From assembly GCA_026826555.1 (NCBI GenBank), contig JAKSZT010037198.1, forward strand, positions 6,433,775 to 6,497,774: a stretch of 64,000 nt of DNA, written 5' to 3'. Of this stretch, positions 12,420 through 23,882 are shown piece by piece. The notes beneath the pieces are model-generated. The model was not told the DNA's origin, did no database searches, and saw only the letters and a list, made by a program, of their open reading frames with translations. Position 1 is the stretch's first letter. Each line of letters begins with the position of its first letter. The position numbers and the translations under genes were made by a program. This DNA comes from Tolypeutes matacus (lineage: Eukaryota > Chordata > Mammalia > Cingulata > Chlamyphoridae).

Positions 12420-12639
12420 AAAACCTTCAATAAACCATATTGTAAACAGATGTGCTATCATCCATACTTTGTTATTCTATTTACAGAGAACAGGCAGAAT
12501 AGATTTAGCATAATTTTTAAGAGCCCGCCCTAGGATTTTCAGAATGATAAACACTGGCTTTAACTTCAAGTCACCAGCAGCATTAGCCCCTAACAAGAGT
12601 CAGCTTGTTCTCTGAAGTTTTGAAGCCAGGCATTACCTT

Positions 12640-13333
12640 CTCTACTCTAGCTATGAAAGTCCTAGGTGACATCTTTTTCCAATAGAAGGCTGTTTCATCT
12701 ACACTGAAAATCTGTTGTTGGTGTAGCCACCTTCATCAATTATCTTAGCTAGAGCTTCTGGATATCTTGCTGCAGCTTCTACACCAGCACCTGCTGCTTC
12801 ACCTTGCACTTTGATGTTATGGAGACAGGGTCTTTCCTTAAAATTCATGAACCAACCTCTGCTAGCTCCCAACTTTTCTTCTGTAACTTCCTTATGTCTT
12901 TCAGCCTTCATAGAATTGAAGAGTTGGAGTGTTACTCTGGATTAGGCTTTGGCTAAAGAATATTTTGTGGCTGGTCTGATCTTCTATCTAGACCACTAAA
13001 ACTTTCTCCATATCAGCAATAAGACTTTTGCTTTCTTATCATTTGTGTTCACTGGAGTAGCAATTTTTATTTTCTTCAAGAACTTTTCCTTTGCATTCAC
13101 AACTTGGCTAATTATTTGGCACAAGACATGCCTTCTTCACTAAGCTTAATAATTTCTAGCATCTGATTTAAATTGAGAGACATGTGACTCTGCCTTTCAC
13201 TTGAACACTTAGATGTCATTGTAGGGTTATTAATTGGCCTAATTTCAATATTGTTGTGTCTCAGGGAATAAAGAGGCCTGAGGATAGGGAGAGAGATGGC
13301 GAAAGGCCAGTCAGTGGAGCAGTCAGAACACAT
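12640..13333 (-). pseudogene. Tigger1 transposase remnant
   Basis: Minus-strand frames carry recognisable pogo-type transposase text. One runs from about 12911 to 12699 ([47 protein letters not shown]) and an N-terminal DNA-binding piece lies at about 13190-13112 (EIIKLSEEGMS). A frameshift just after GGYT moves the catalytic first-Asp motif ([10 protein letters not shown], about 12670-12705) into another frame. Mobility is dead. It is related to the ancestor of human TIGD-type genes but shows no sign of domestication here. Confidence 0.85.
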
Positions 13334-13646
13334 GCAACATTTACTAAGTGGGCCATGTTATATGGGCGCTGTTTGGGGCACCCCAAAACAATTACAACAG
13401 TAACATCACAGATCACAAGATCACCATAATGGATATAATAACGAAAAAGTTTGAAATATTGTGAGAATTACCAAAATGTAACAGGAACACAAAGTGAGCA
13501 CATGCTATTATAAAAATGACACTGAAAGACTTGCTGCACACAGGGTTGCCACAAGCCTTCAATTTCTTTAAAAAACAAACAAACAAAAAAAAAAACCACA
13601 CAATATCTGTGAAGTGCAAGAAAGCGAAGCGCTAGTAAAGGAGGTA

Positions 13647-14245
13647 CTTTAAAACTCAAAAGCTACTATTTATTTAACTGCTATAGACTTGATGACAACA
13701 TTGAGTATAAGACAAAAGGATGTGCTCAACCCTTTTAAGGATAAAAATAAGATGAAAAAACTATAGTTTTAAAATTGTGAAAAGAAATAAATCAAAAGAA
13801 ATAAATTAAAAATATGTATAGTGATTGCATCTACATGGTAGAACTAGGAATAATTCATAATATCTGTCTATTGTTTTTGAACATTCTATGGAAATATGAA
13901 TTGATTTTAGTTTTTAAATAACTTCGAAGTTTCAGTTTTCTAGCATCATGTGTAGATGAAGATTTCTGGTTGATATTCTAGTTAACAAAGAGTTAAAACT
14001 ATAAAGTATTTGGATCATCAATTTTCAAAGAAAGAACAAATCATACTGAAAATGATTTACCCATTTAAAACGTGCAGGAAATGTTCCACAGGATCTTTAG
14101 GGGGCTTCAAGGTCATCAAGATGTACATAAACCCTAACAACATAGTGAGATCTTTAAAACCCAGTTGCCAGATTCTTGGCAACCTCAACCGTGCCACATA
14201 GGGACCTACCAGATATTTGTTTTTCTAAATCTCCGTTGAGAAAGA
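13647..14245. other. Intron 1 sequence with no recognised feature
   Basis: AT-rich intronic sequence between Tigger1 and the first young L1. I see no repeat, exon or open frame of note. Confidence 0.5.
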
Positions 14246-15188
14246 AGCAGTGACTTCCGAGAAGGTGGAGGACTATAAAGACACAGGACTCTCTTCACTT
14301 CCAGAAAAACAGCTAGAGGACAGGGAAACATGGCCTGGAAAAAATTCTTCTAGGGTTTAGGACAGCAGGGGAAGGCTGGCCACAGCCCAGAAGAGGGAAG
14401 GACAGAGGAAAAGAATCGTGATAGCAAAACTATGAGTTAAAAATGGCAGCTGTAACTGCTGGTGCCCTCCCCCACAATATAGACACTTTTGAATTCTCAG
14501 GCCTCAGGACTGTCTCTAGCTGGCAAAGGGGGTCCAAGGGATCTACCTCCCCAGGAAATGGAAGACGGACACAGCCTAAGACTGACTCAGCTTCTGACCC
14601 ACAAATTTGGTCTGCTGTGTCCCACTAGCCCTTCCAGTACAGCTTATGCCACACCGTTTGCCTTGGGAGCCAGCTCGGGACTAAAGAGATCCAAGACTAA
14701 AGAGGTCCAACCCTCTCAATCTCTCTCTCTAAGGACTGTGACTGGTTGTTGAGGACACAGGGAGGAGTACAATTATTTCCTCCCTGGGAAAAGGGAGGGG
14801 GCTGCCAGAAAAAGTTTAGAAAACTGCCTCTGAGAAAGTCTGAAACAGCCTACAGGCAGGAACCTCTATCACTTTGATCCTGTCTATGTTGCAGCGAACA
14901 CACTCCGAACAGCCCTTAACTTGAGAGGCCTGCCAAAGTCCGCCATCTGCTGGCAGATCAAGTGCACGTGAGGAAATTAAAAGTAAATAAGAGGGGCTTT
15001 TTCCAACCTTTACAGCCTCCCTCCCCAAGCTCCTAGGAAGCAGGTCTGCAAGCCACTACTGGGTCCAGGGCCCAGATTTGATCAACTAGCAGGGACAATC
15101 CTAAAGACCCAGAACAGGCTGGACCAAGAATCAAAGAAAAGCAGTAACTCACAGCCTCTCGCCACTAAATCCCTACAAAAGAGAGAGG

Positions 15189-15333
15189 AAACTGGATGTG
15201 GCTCAAGCAGTTGGGCACCCACCTACCATATGGGAGGTCCTGGAATTGGTTCCTGGTGCCTCCTAAAGAAGATGAGCAAGAGAGCAAGCTGAGGCGATGG
15301 GCTCACACAGAGAGATGACACAATATTCTTATC
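15189..15333 (+). mobile_element. Diverged tRNA SINE
   Basis: A tRNA-like monomer (gatgtggctcaagcag ... ggaattggttcctggtgcc) followed by a GA/CA-rich tail, inside L1 element A. Edges are approximate. Confidence 0.7.
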
Positions 15334-15347
15334 AAAAACCATGCAGG

Positions 15348-15432
15348 GGGATCGGATGTAGCTCAACTGGTTGGGCGTCCGTCTCCCATATGGAGGGACC
15401 CGGGTTCGATTCCCCGGGACCTCCCGGTTAAA
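15348..15432 (+). mobile_element. DAS-type tRNA SINE, short form
   Basis: One monomer with A-box and B-box (gggttcgattcc) and a short A tail. It is flanked by aaaaaccatgcagg at 15334-15347 and 15433-15446. Confidence 0.9.
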
Positions 15433-15511
15433 AAAAACCATGCAGGTGAGAAGACAGTAGTATGAAACAATTAGGATACTGAAAAAGAAAAACTGCCAGC
15501 CAAGAATTCTT

Positions 15512-15832
15512 TTTTTTTTTTTTTTTTTAAAGATTTCTTTATTTACTTTATCCATTTTAACCTCCCCCTTCCCCGTTTGCTGTTTGTTTGTTTTTTCTGT
15601 GTGCGTGTGTCCATTCGCTGGGCAATTCTCTGTGTCTGTTTCCTGCCATCTCTTCTCATCCTCCTCCTCCAGTATTCACCAGGATTCAATCCTGGAGACC
15701 TCCGATGTAGGAGAGAGGTGACCGTAGTTCCTGGTTTTCAGAGCTTTTGGAGCATCTCGTCTTGCCTCTCTCTTGTTACGTCATCATCTTGCTGCATGGC
15801 TCCCGGGGCCTGGAGGCTCACCAGCACATGTG

Positions 15833-15881
<49 letters not shown>

Positions 15882-15969
15882 TTTTTTTACCAGGAGGTAC
15901 CGGGGATCGAACCCCGGTCTCTCCATATGGTAGACGGATGCCGAACCTCTTGAGCCACATCCGTTTCCC
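15512..15969 (-). mobile_element. Dimeric tRNA SINE
   Basis: Read on the minus strand: monomer 1 (about 15969-15885), a linker with a (TA)n microsatellite at about 15836-15864, one GC-rich unit, a second tRNA-like unit (about 15735-15670) and a poly(A) tail (T run from 15512). This stand-alone dimer is the same SINE that sits inside the composite retroposons. The target duplication is agccaagaattctt (15498-15511), matched by agccaataattctt at 16072-16085 beyond a second SINE. Confidence 0.8.
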
Positions 15970-16071
15970 ATATATATATATTTTTATTTTACCGGGAGGT
16001 CCCGGGGATCGAACTCAGGTCCCTCCATATGGCAGACGGACGCCCAACCACTTGAGCCACATCCGCCCCCC
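15970..16071 (-). mobile_element. DAS-type tRNA SINE, short form
   Basis: A minus-strand monomer with a short TA/T tail, abutting the 5' end of the dimeric SINE. Both lie between the same pair of 14-bp duplications, so it arrived with the dimer or was inserted exactly at its edge. Confidence 0.75.
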
Positions 16072-16085
16072 AGCCAATAATTCTT

Positions 16086-16273
16086 TTTTTTTTTTTTTTT
16101 TTAAAGATTTTATTTATTTATTCATTTATCCCCCCCTTGCTGCTTGTGCTCGCTGGGTCAGCTAACCACGCCGTGTGGGCGGGCCTGCCTTCACCAGGAG
16201 GCCCCGGGAACCGAACCCGGGGCCTCCCATATGGTAAACGGGAGCCCTACTGATTGAGCCACAGCCGCTTCCC
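16086..16273 (-). mobile_element. DAS SINE, full length
   Basis: Complete minus-strand DAS SINE. Its duplication ccaataattctt (16074-16085 and 16274-16285) overlaps the older SINE's duplication, so the same L1 target was hit twice. Confidence 0.92.
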
Positions 16274-18651
16274 CCAATAATTCTTTATTCAGCAAAACTG
16301 TCCTTCAAATATGAAGGTGACTTTAAAATATTCACAAACAAACAGAAACTAAGAGAGTTTGTAAAAAAAGAATTCACCTTTACAGGAAATATTAAAGGAA
16401 GCCTTACATCCTGAAAGAAAAAGACAGGAAAGAGAGGCTTGGAGGACAGTATAGAAAACAGCAGAAAGGATAACTAAAAGAGTAAAAGAAACAAAATAAG
16501 ATATGACATATGAAAGCCAAAGAATAAAATGATGGAATAAATAATGCATTTACAGTAATATCATTGAATGTGAATGGATTAAACTCCCCAATCAAAAGAT
16601 ATAGACTGACAGAATAGATAAAAAAACATGAGCCATCCATATGCTGCCTACAAGAGACTTATCACAGACCCAGGGATACAAGCCCACTGAAAGTGAAAGA
16701 TTAGGAAAAGATACTCCACACAAACAGTAACCAAAAGAGTGCAGGGGTAGCTATACTAATCACACCAAACAGACCTTAAATGCAAAGAAATTATGAGAGA
16801 TACAGAAGGCCATTATATATTAATAAAAGGGACAATCCACCAGGATGAAATAACAGCCATAACATCTAAGCACCTAACCAGAGTGCCCCAAAATACATAA
16901 GGCAAACTCTGGCAAAACTGAAGGGAGAAATGGACTTCTCTACAATAATAGTTGGAGACTTTAACACACCACTCACATCATTAGATAGAACTAGTAAGAA
17001 GATCAACAAGGAAACAGAGAACTTGAACAATATCATAAGTGAGTTAGACCAAACAGACATATACAGAACATTATACCCAAAACTCAGCAGGTTATACATT
17101 CTTCTCAAGTACTCATGGATCTTTGTCCATGAGAGACCACAATGAAAGTTTCAATCAGTATAAAAACATTGAATTTGTACAAAGCACCTTGTCAGATCAA
17201 AAGGGAATGAAACTGAAAATCAATAATAGACAGGAAAGAGGTAAATTCGCAAATGTGTGAAGGCTGAACAACACACTCCTAAATAATCACTGGGTCGAAG
17301 AAGAAATCATAAGTGAAATTAGTAAATATATTGAGACAAATGAAAATGATAACACAACTTACCAAAACTTATGGGATACAGTGATGGCAGTCGTGAGATG
17401 GAAATTTATAAACCTAAATGCCTATATTAAAAAAGAAGAAAGAGCTAAAATCGAAGTCCTAACGGAATAACTGGAGAAACTACTACCAAAGCAAGCAGAA
17501 GGAAAGAAATAACAGGACTTCCGGGAAGATGGCGAACTAATAAGACACGGGAATCTCTTCTCTAGAAAAATAGCTAGAGGACAGGCTGAAACAGCCCCGA
17601 AAAAGATCTTCTAGGGTTTAGGACAGAGGTGAAGGCTGCACACCACCCAGAGGAGAGAGGGACAAAAGACGGAAATTGCACCGAGAGAACCAGAACAGTG
17701 AGTTGGAACCAGCAGCCAACTGCTGCTGCCGGCACCCTCCTCAACACTCTTTAGAATTCTCCGGCCTCTGGGCCTGCGACCACAGACAAAAGGGGCTCCA
17801 GGGATCTGCCACTCCCGGAAAGGGGAGAGAGAGGGACAAAGCCTTAGGCTGACTCAGTTTCTGACCTGAAAGTTGGGCTGCAGAGCCCCAAGGACCCTTC
17901 CACACTGCGGTTTGCCCTGGGAGCCTGAAAGGACTGGAGAAATCCGACCCTCACAACCTCCCTCTCTTCTAGCCTGCACTAATTGTTGAGGACTCCACAG
18001 GAGTGGGAGAGAGAGTCTGGGGCTGACCCTGCTTTGGACTCCCAGGTTTGGTCGGCCCTGTCCCAAGAGCCCTTCCAAGGCTGGGTGGGGCTGCGCCATT
18101 GTTTGCCTTGGAGCCTGCAAGGGGCTAAAGATATACAAACCTCCCAATCTCCTCCTCTACTAACAGGGACTGATTGTTGAGGATTCAGAGGGAGTGGAAA
18201 TATTTCCTACCTCGGAAAAGGGAGGGGGGTACCAGAGAAGACTGGAGAACTGTCTCAGAAAGTTTTAATTACAAGGCTCTTAGCCCCCAGACAGGAAGCT
18301 CTATCACATTGATCTGGTCTGGGTAACAACAAATACACTCCAACCAGGCATTGAATTGAGAGCTGCCAACAAGCGCCATCTTCTGGCAGACCAAGGAAGT
18401 GCACATAAGAAAATTTAAAATAAATAGGAGAGGCTTTTCCTGGCCTCTATAGCCTCACTGCCCAAGGCCCTAGGAAATGACTCTACAATCGATTATGTCC
18501 AGTATCCAGTTTTGAGCAACCAGCAGGACAATGCTAACAAACAAAGTTAAGCCAAAAAATCAAAGAGCTGTGGTAACTGACAGCCTCCCGCCACTAAAAC
18601 CCTATAAAAGAGAAAAAGATAGAGGATCTAAGTAAAATACAACCTAACCAG

Positions 18652-19740
18652 ATGCCTAAACACCAGCAAAAAATTACGAGCCATACTAAGAAAACAGAAA
18701 ACATGGCCCAAGAAAAGGAATACAGCAAAGCCCCAGAAGAGATAAAGAATTTGAGAGATCAGTGAGATGAGCAAAAATTTCCAAAATCAAATTAATGAGA
18801 CGAAAGACAATATAGTTAAAGAGATAAATGACATCAAGAAGACATTGAGTCGGGAAGCGGCTGTGGCTCAATCAGTAGGGCTCCCGTTTGCCATATGGGA
18901 GGCCCCGGGTTCGGTTCCCGGGGCCTCCTGGTGAGGGCAAGCCCGCCCGCACGGCGTGGTTGGCTGACCCAGCGAGCACAGGCAGCAAGGGGGGGATAAA
19001 TGAATAAATAAATAAAATCTTTAAAAAAAAAAAAAAGAAGACATTGAGCCAACTCAAAGAAGAATCTGAAATCCTGAACAGAAAAGTAGTGGAGTTCATG
19101 GGAATGAAAGATACAATAGGTGAAGTCAAAAACACATTTGAGGCATACAACAGCAGACTCAAGATGACAGAAGAAAGAATAAGTGATACCGAACACAGAG
19201 CAGCTAAAATTGAAGAGAGAAAAGAACAGAGAGAGAAAAGAATGGAAAAAATTGAGCAGGGGCTCAGAGAGTTGAATGACAACACAAAACGCAACAACAT
19301 ACGTGTCATGGGAGTTCCAGAAGGGGAAGAGAAAGGAAAAGGGGCAGAAAGAGTATTTGAGGAAATAAATAGCTGAAAATTTCCCAACTCTCACGAAAGA
19401 AATGAACTTACATGTCCAAGAAGCATACTGTACCCCAATAAGAATAAATCCAAATAGAACTACGCCAAGACACATACTATTCAGAATGTGAAATGTAAAA
19501 GATAAAGAGAAAATTCTCAGAGCAGCAAAAGAGAAGCGATCATGTACAAAGGACGTCCAGTAAGACTTAGTGCAGATTTCTCTTCAGAAACCATGGAGGC
19601 GAGAAGACAGTGGTATGATACAATTAGGAAACTGAAAGAGAAAAACTGCCAGACGAGAATACTTTATCCAGCAAAACTGTCCTTCAAATATGAAGGTGAG
19701 TATAAAGTATTCACAAACAGAAGAAACTAAGAGAGTTTGC
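18652..19740 (+). pseudogene. L1 element B ORF1 (RNA-binding protein), broken
   Basis: ORF1p is the trimeric RNA-binding chaperone of L1. An ATG at 18652 opens MPKHQQKITSHTKK, but TGA at 18763-18765 stops it after 37 residues. A DAS SINE splits the gene at 18850-19034. Past the SINE the open stretch 19044-19376 carries the coiled-coil (heptad-like, rich in E, K and L) and the start of the RRM (NNIRVMGVPEGEE). Another frame at 19542-19730 gives the C-terminal domain (RPVRLSADFSSETMEARRQW, ILYPAKLSFKYEG). At least three lesions. Confidence 0.88.
18850..19034 (+). mobile_element. DAS SINE in L1 ORF1
   Basis: Full-length DAS SINE flanked by a perfect 14-bp duplication aagaagacattgag (18836-18849 and 19035-19048). 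Confidence 0.95.
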
Positions 19741-19912
19741 AAAAAAGAATCCACCTTTGCAGGAAATATTAAAGGAAGCCTTAGAACCTGAAAGAAAAAG
19801 ACAGGAGAGAGAGGCTTGGAGGAGAGTATAGAAGAAAGAAAAGCAGAAAGGATAACCAAAAGAGTAAAAAGAGAGACAAAAACAAGATGACATATGAAAA
19901 CCAAAGAATAAA

Positions 19913-22900
19913 ATGGAGGAAATAAATAGTGCATTTTCAGTAATATCATTAAACATGAATAGATTAAATTCTCCAATCAAAAGATACAGGCTGACAGAAT
20001 GGATAAAAAAACATGAGCTATCCATATGCTGCTTACAAGAAACTCACCTCAGACCCAGGGATACAAACCGGCTGAAAGTAAAAGGTTGGAAAAAGATACT
20101 CCATGCGAATAGTAAACAGAAAAGAGCAGGGGTAGCTATACTAATATCAGACAAAACAGACTTCAAATGCAAAAAAGTGATAAGAGATGCGGAAGGCGAT
20201 AATATATTAATAAAAGGGACGATCCTCCAGAAAGATATAACAGTCATAAATATCTACGCACCTAACCAGGGTGCCCCAAAATATATGAGACAAACTCTGG
20301 CAAAACTGAAGGGAGAAATAGACATTTCTACAATAATCATTGGAGCCTTCAACACCCCCCTCACATCATTAGATTGAACAACTAGACAGAAGATCAACAA
20401 GGAAACAGAGAACTTGAACAATATGATAAACAAGTTAGACCTAACAGACATATACAGAACACTGCATCCAAACTCAGCGGGTTATACATTCTTCTCAAGT
20501 GCCCATGGATCTTTCTCCAGGAAAGACCACATGTTAGGTCACAATACAGCTCTCAACAAATATAAAAAGATTGAAATTATACAAAGCACCTTCTCAGATT
20601 ATAATGGAATGAAACTAGAAATCAATAACAGACAGGAAAAAAGTAAATTTGGAAATGTGTGGAGACTGAACAACACACTCCTAAATATTCCGTGGGTCAA
20701 AGAAGAAACTGCAAGTGAAATCAGTAAATATATTGAGACAAATGAAAATGAGAACACAACGTATCAAAACTTATGGGATACAGCAAAGGCAGTCTTGAGA
20801 GGGAAATTTATAGCCCTAAATGCCTATATTAAAAAACAAGAAAGGGCTAAACTCAAAGATTTAACTGAACAACTAGAGAAACTAGAAAAAGAACAGCAAA
20901 CCAATCCCAAAGCAAAAAGAAGGAAAGAAATAATAAAGATTAGAGCAGAAATAAATGAAAATGAGAACAGAAAAACAACAGAGAAAATCAACAAAACCAA
21001 AAGTTGGTTCTTTGAGAAGATCAATAAAGTTGACAAACCCCTTGCTAGACTAACAAAGAAAAAAAGAGAGAAGATGCAAATAAATACAGTCCAAAATGAA
21101 AGGGGGGAAATTACAAATATAAGAGGATATTATGAGAAACTATATGCCAACAAACTATACAACCTGGAAGAAATGGGCAAATTACTAGAAATGCACAACC
21201 AACCTACACTGACGCTACAAGAAATACAAGAACTTAACAAACCAGTCACAATTAAGGAGATTGAATCCATCATCAAAAATCTCCCACCAAGAAAAGTCCA
21301 GGACCAGATGGCTTCACAGGTGAATTCTACCAAGCATTTCTAAAAGAATTAACACCAATCCTGTTTAAATTCTTCCAAAAAATTGAAGAGGACGGAAAAT
21401 TACCCAACACATTTTATGAAGCCAACATCACCCTAATACCAAAGTCAGATAAAGATTCCACAAGAGAAGAAAATTACAGATCAATCTCTCTCATGAACAT
21501 AGATGCAAAAATTCTCAATAAAATACATGCAAATAGAATCCAACAGCATATCAAAAGACTTACACATCACGACCAAGTGGGATTTATTCCTGGTATGCTG
21601 CTACTTGAACTAATAAATGAGCTCAGCAAAGTGGCAGGATACAAGATCAACACGCAAAAATCAGTAATGTTTTTGTACACTAGTGCTGAACAACCTGAGG
21701 AGGAAATCAGGAGGAAAATTCCATTTTCAATAGCAACAAAAAGATTCAAATACCTAGAAGTTAATTTAACCAAAGAAGTACAGGACCTATATGAAGAAAA
21801 CTACAAAACAATATTAAAAGAAATTTAAAAAGACCTAAACAAATGGAAAGACATTCCGTGTTCATGGATTGGAAGAATAAATATCGTGAAGATGTCAATC
21901 TTGCCCAAACTGATTTATAGATTCAATGCAATACCAATCAAAATCCCCAACAGCTTACTTTACAGAATTAGAAAAGGCAATTACCAAATTCATCTGGAAG
22001 GGTAAGTGCACCCGAATAGCCAAAAGTATTCTAAAAAAGAAGAGCGATGTGGGAGGAATTTCACTGCCTGACCTTGAAACATATTACAAAGCTACAGTGG
22101 TCAAAACAGCATGGTAACCACATAAAGATAGACACATCGATCAGTGGAATAGAATTGAGAATCCAGAAATATACCCTCACCTATACAGTCAACTGGTTTT
22201 TGACAAACCTACCAAGCCCACGCTGATGGGAAAAAACAGTCTCTTCAACAAATGGTGTTGGGAGAACTGGATATCTATAACCAAAAGAATGAAAGAGGAC
22301 CCCTATCTCACCCCCTATACAAGAATCAACTCAAAATGGATCAAAGATTTAAATATAAAAGCCAGGACCATAAAACTACTAGAAGAAAATGTAGGGAAAC
22401 ATCTTCAAGACCTTGTAGTAGGTGGTGGTTTCTTGGACCTTACACCCAAAGCACGTGCAACAAAAGGAAAAATAGATAAATGGGACCTCCTCAAAATTAA
22501 ACACTTTTGCACCTCACAGGACTTTGTCAGAAGGGTGAAAAGGCAGTGAAATCAATGGGAAAAAATACTTGGAAATCACAGATCTGATAAGGGTTTAATA
22601 TCCAGGATAAAGAGATGTTACAACTAAACAATAAAAAGACAAATGACCCAATTAAAAAATGGGCAAAAGACTTGAATAGACATTTCTCCAAAGAAGAAAT
22701 ACAAATGGCAAAAAACACATGAAGAAATGCTCAACATCACTCATGATTAGGGAAGTGCAAATCAAAACTACAATGAGATATCATTTCATACCTATCAGAA
22801 TGGCTACTATTAAAAAGACAGAGGGCTACAAGTGTTGGAGAGGATGTGGAGAGATAGGAACACATCTTCACTGTTGGTGGGAATGCAGAATGGTACAGCC

Positions 22901-23264
22901 ACTATGGAGGACTGTTTGGCAGTTCCTAAAGAAGTTGAATATACACTTGCCATGTGACCCTGCAATACCACTACTAGGTATATACCCAGAAGAACTGAGA
23001 GCAGTGACACGAACAAATATCTGCACACCGAAGTTCATAGCGACATTATTCACCATTGCCAAAAGTTGGAAACAACCCAGGTGTCCATCAACAGATGAAT
23101 GGATAAACAAACTGTGGTCTATTCACATGATGGAATATTATGCATCTGTAAGAGGAAATGAAGTAGTAAAACATATGGCAACATGGATGAACCTGGAGGA
23201 CATTATGTTGAGTGAAGCAAGCCAGACACAAAAGGACAAATACTGTTTGAATGCGTTATTATAA
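19913..23264 (+). pseudogene. L1 element B ORF2 (endonuclease and reverse transcriptase), broken
   Basis: ORF2p nicks DNA and reverse transcribes. The endonuclease reads from 19913 (SLNMNRLNSPIKR, CCLQETHLRP, VINIYAPNQGAP). Its conserved GDFN motif is GAFN (Ala codon 20345-20347), and TGA at 20375-20377 probably arose from CGA by CpG decay. The linker and finger region is open at 20414-21343 and a frameshift follows at about 21296. The RT text NITLIPK and [11 protein letters not shown] then jumps at about 21597 to [14 protein letters not shown]. Compared with element A (24288-24720) about 430 bases, including the YADD-type catalytic motif, are missing. The C-terminal Cys-rich region survives at 22719-23264 ([17 protein letters not shown]). 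Confidence 0.9.
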
Positions 23265-23545
23265 ACCAAATATATTGTGTAACATATTGTTTGATTCAAA
23301 AAAGTTTTTATATGTGTCCATTACATTTAATTGAGAAATGTAAAATAATAATAATAGTAATAATAATAATAGCAATAACAAAAGAATAAAAAGAAATAAT
23401 AAAGACTAAAGCAGAAATAAATGAAACTGGGAACAAAACAAAAAAAACAATAGAGAAAACCAACAAAACCAAAATCTGGTTCTTTGAGAAGAACAATAAA
23501 ATTGGCAAATCCCCTAGCTAAACTAACAAAGAAAAAAGAAAGAAG

Positions 23546-23734
23546 GGGAAGCGGCTGTGGCTCAATCAGTAGGGCTCCCGTTTACCATTGGGAGGCCCCG
23601 GGTTCAGTTCCCGGGGCCTCCTGGTGAAGGCAAGCCCGCCCGCACGGCGTGGTTAGCTGACCCAGCAAGCACAAGCAGCAAGGGGGGGAGAAATGAATAA
23701 ATAAATAAAATCTTTTAAAAAAAAAAAAAAAAAA
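23546..23734 (+). mobile_element. DAS SINE
   Basis: Full length, flanked by aaagaaagaag at 23535-23545 and 23735-23745. One base is missing from the conserved ccatatggga arm. Confidence 0.93.
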
Positions 23735-23882
23735 AAAGAAAGAAGATGCAATAAATAAAATCAGAAATGAGAGGGGGGACCTTACCACTGATCCCACAGA
23801 AATAAAAAGGATCATAAAGAGGAAATTATGAAAAACTGTACGCCAACTAGACAATCTAGATTAAACGGACAAATTCCTAAAA

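Larger units (their letters stand above)
9933..13646 (-). mobile_element. Tigger1 DNA transposon, broken by three insertions
   Basis: A Tc1/mariner-pogo type transposon. The left end begins cagtcatacctccgagat after a TA at 9931-9932, and the right end near 13646 is a degenerate copy of the inverted end. Transposase remnants read on the minus strand. The element is split by a solo LTR (10443-10973), a DAS SINE (11088-11297) and the composite retroposon (11573-12419). Each insertion is flanked by its own duplication of Tigger1 sequence, which gives a relative age order: Tigger1 is the oldest. Confidence 0.9.
14250..17512 (+). mobile_element. L1 element A, 5' half (5'UTR, ORF1 end, ORF2 start)
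   Basis: Starts acttccgagaaggtggagg, a mutated form of the L1 start seen at 17513. The 5'UTR runs to about 15180, followed by a cluster of five SINEs. The last part of ORF1 (about 15445-15511 and 16286-16410) and the ORF2 endonuclease (from about 16552) follow. Endonuclease text includes VGDFNTPLTSLD (about 16951-16986). L1 element B interrupts ORF2 at 17512, and element A resumes at 23400. Many stops. Confidence 0.85.
17513..23389 (+). mobile_element. L1 element B, nearly full length, nested in element A
   Basis: A 5.9 kb L1 that starts caggacttccgggaagatgg, with the YY1 site AAGATGGCG at 17526-17534, normal for an L1 promoter. It has a 5'UTR to about 18650, ORF1, ORF2, a short 3'UTR and an (AAT)n/A-rich tail. 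The duplication aaagaaataa lies at 17503-17512 and 23390-23399, and the host L1 continues in register on both sides. It contains a DAS SINE in ORF1, stops in both ORFs and a deletion across the reverse transcriptase core, so it cannot move itself. Confidence 0.92.

Noticed and set aside
15577..16165. Several plus- and minus-strand frames of 70-130 codons
   Set aside because: They translate SINEs and their T runs. The same peptide strings recur wherever a DAS SINE lies.
18834..19475. A 213-codon minus-strand frame
   Set aside because: Antisense of L1 ORF1 fused to antisense of the SINE inserted in it.
20414..21343. A 309-codon open frame
   Set aside because: It is the L1 ORF2 linker and finger region of element B, ended by a frameshift. 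It is not a host gene and not active.
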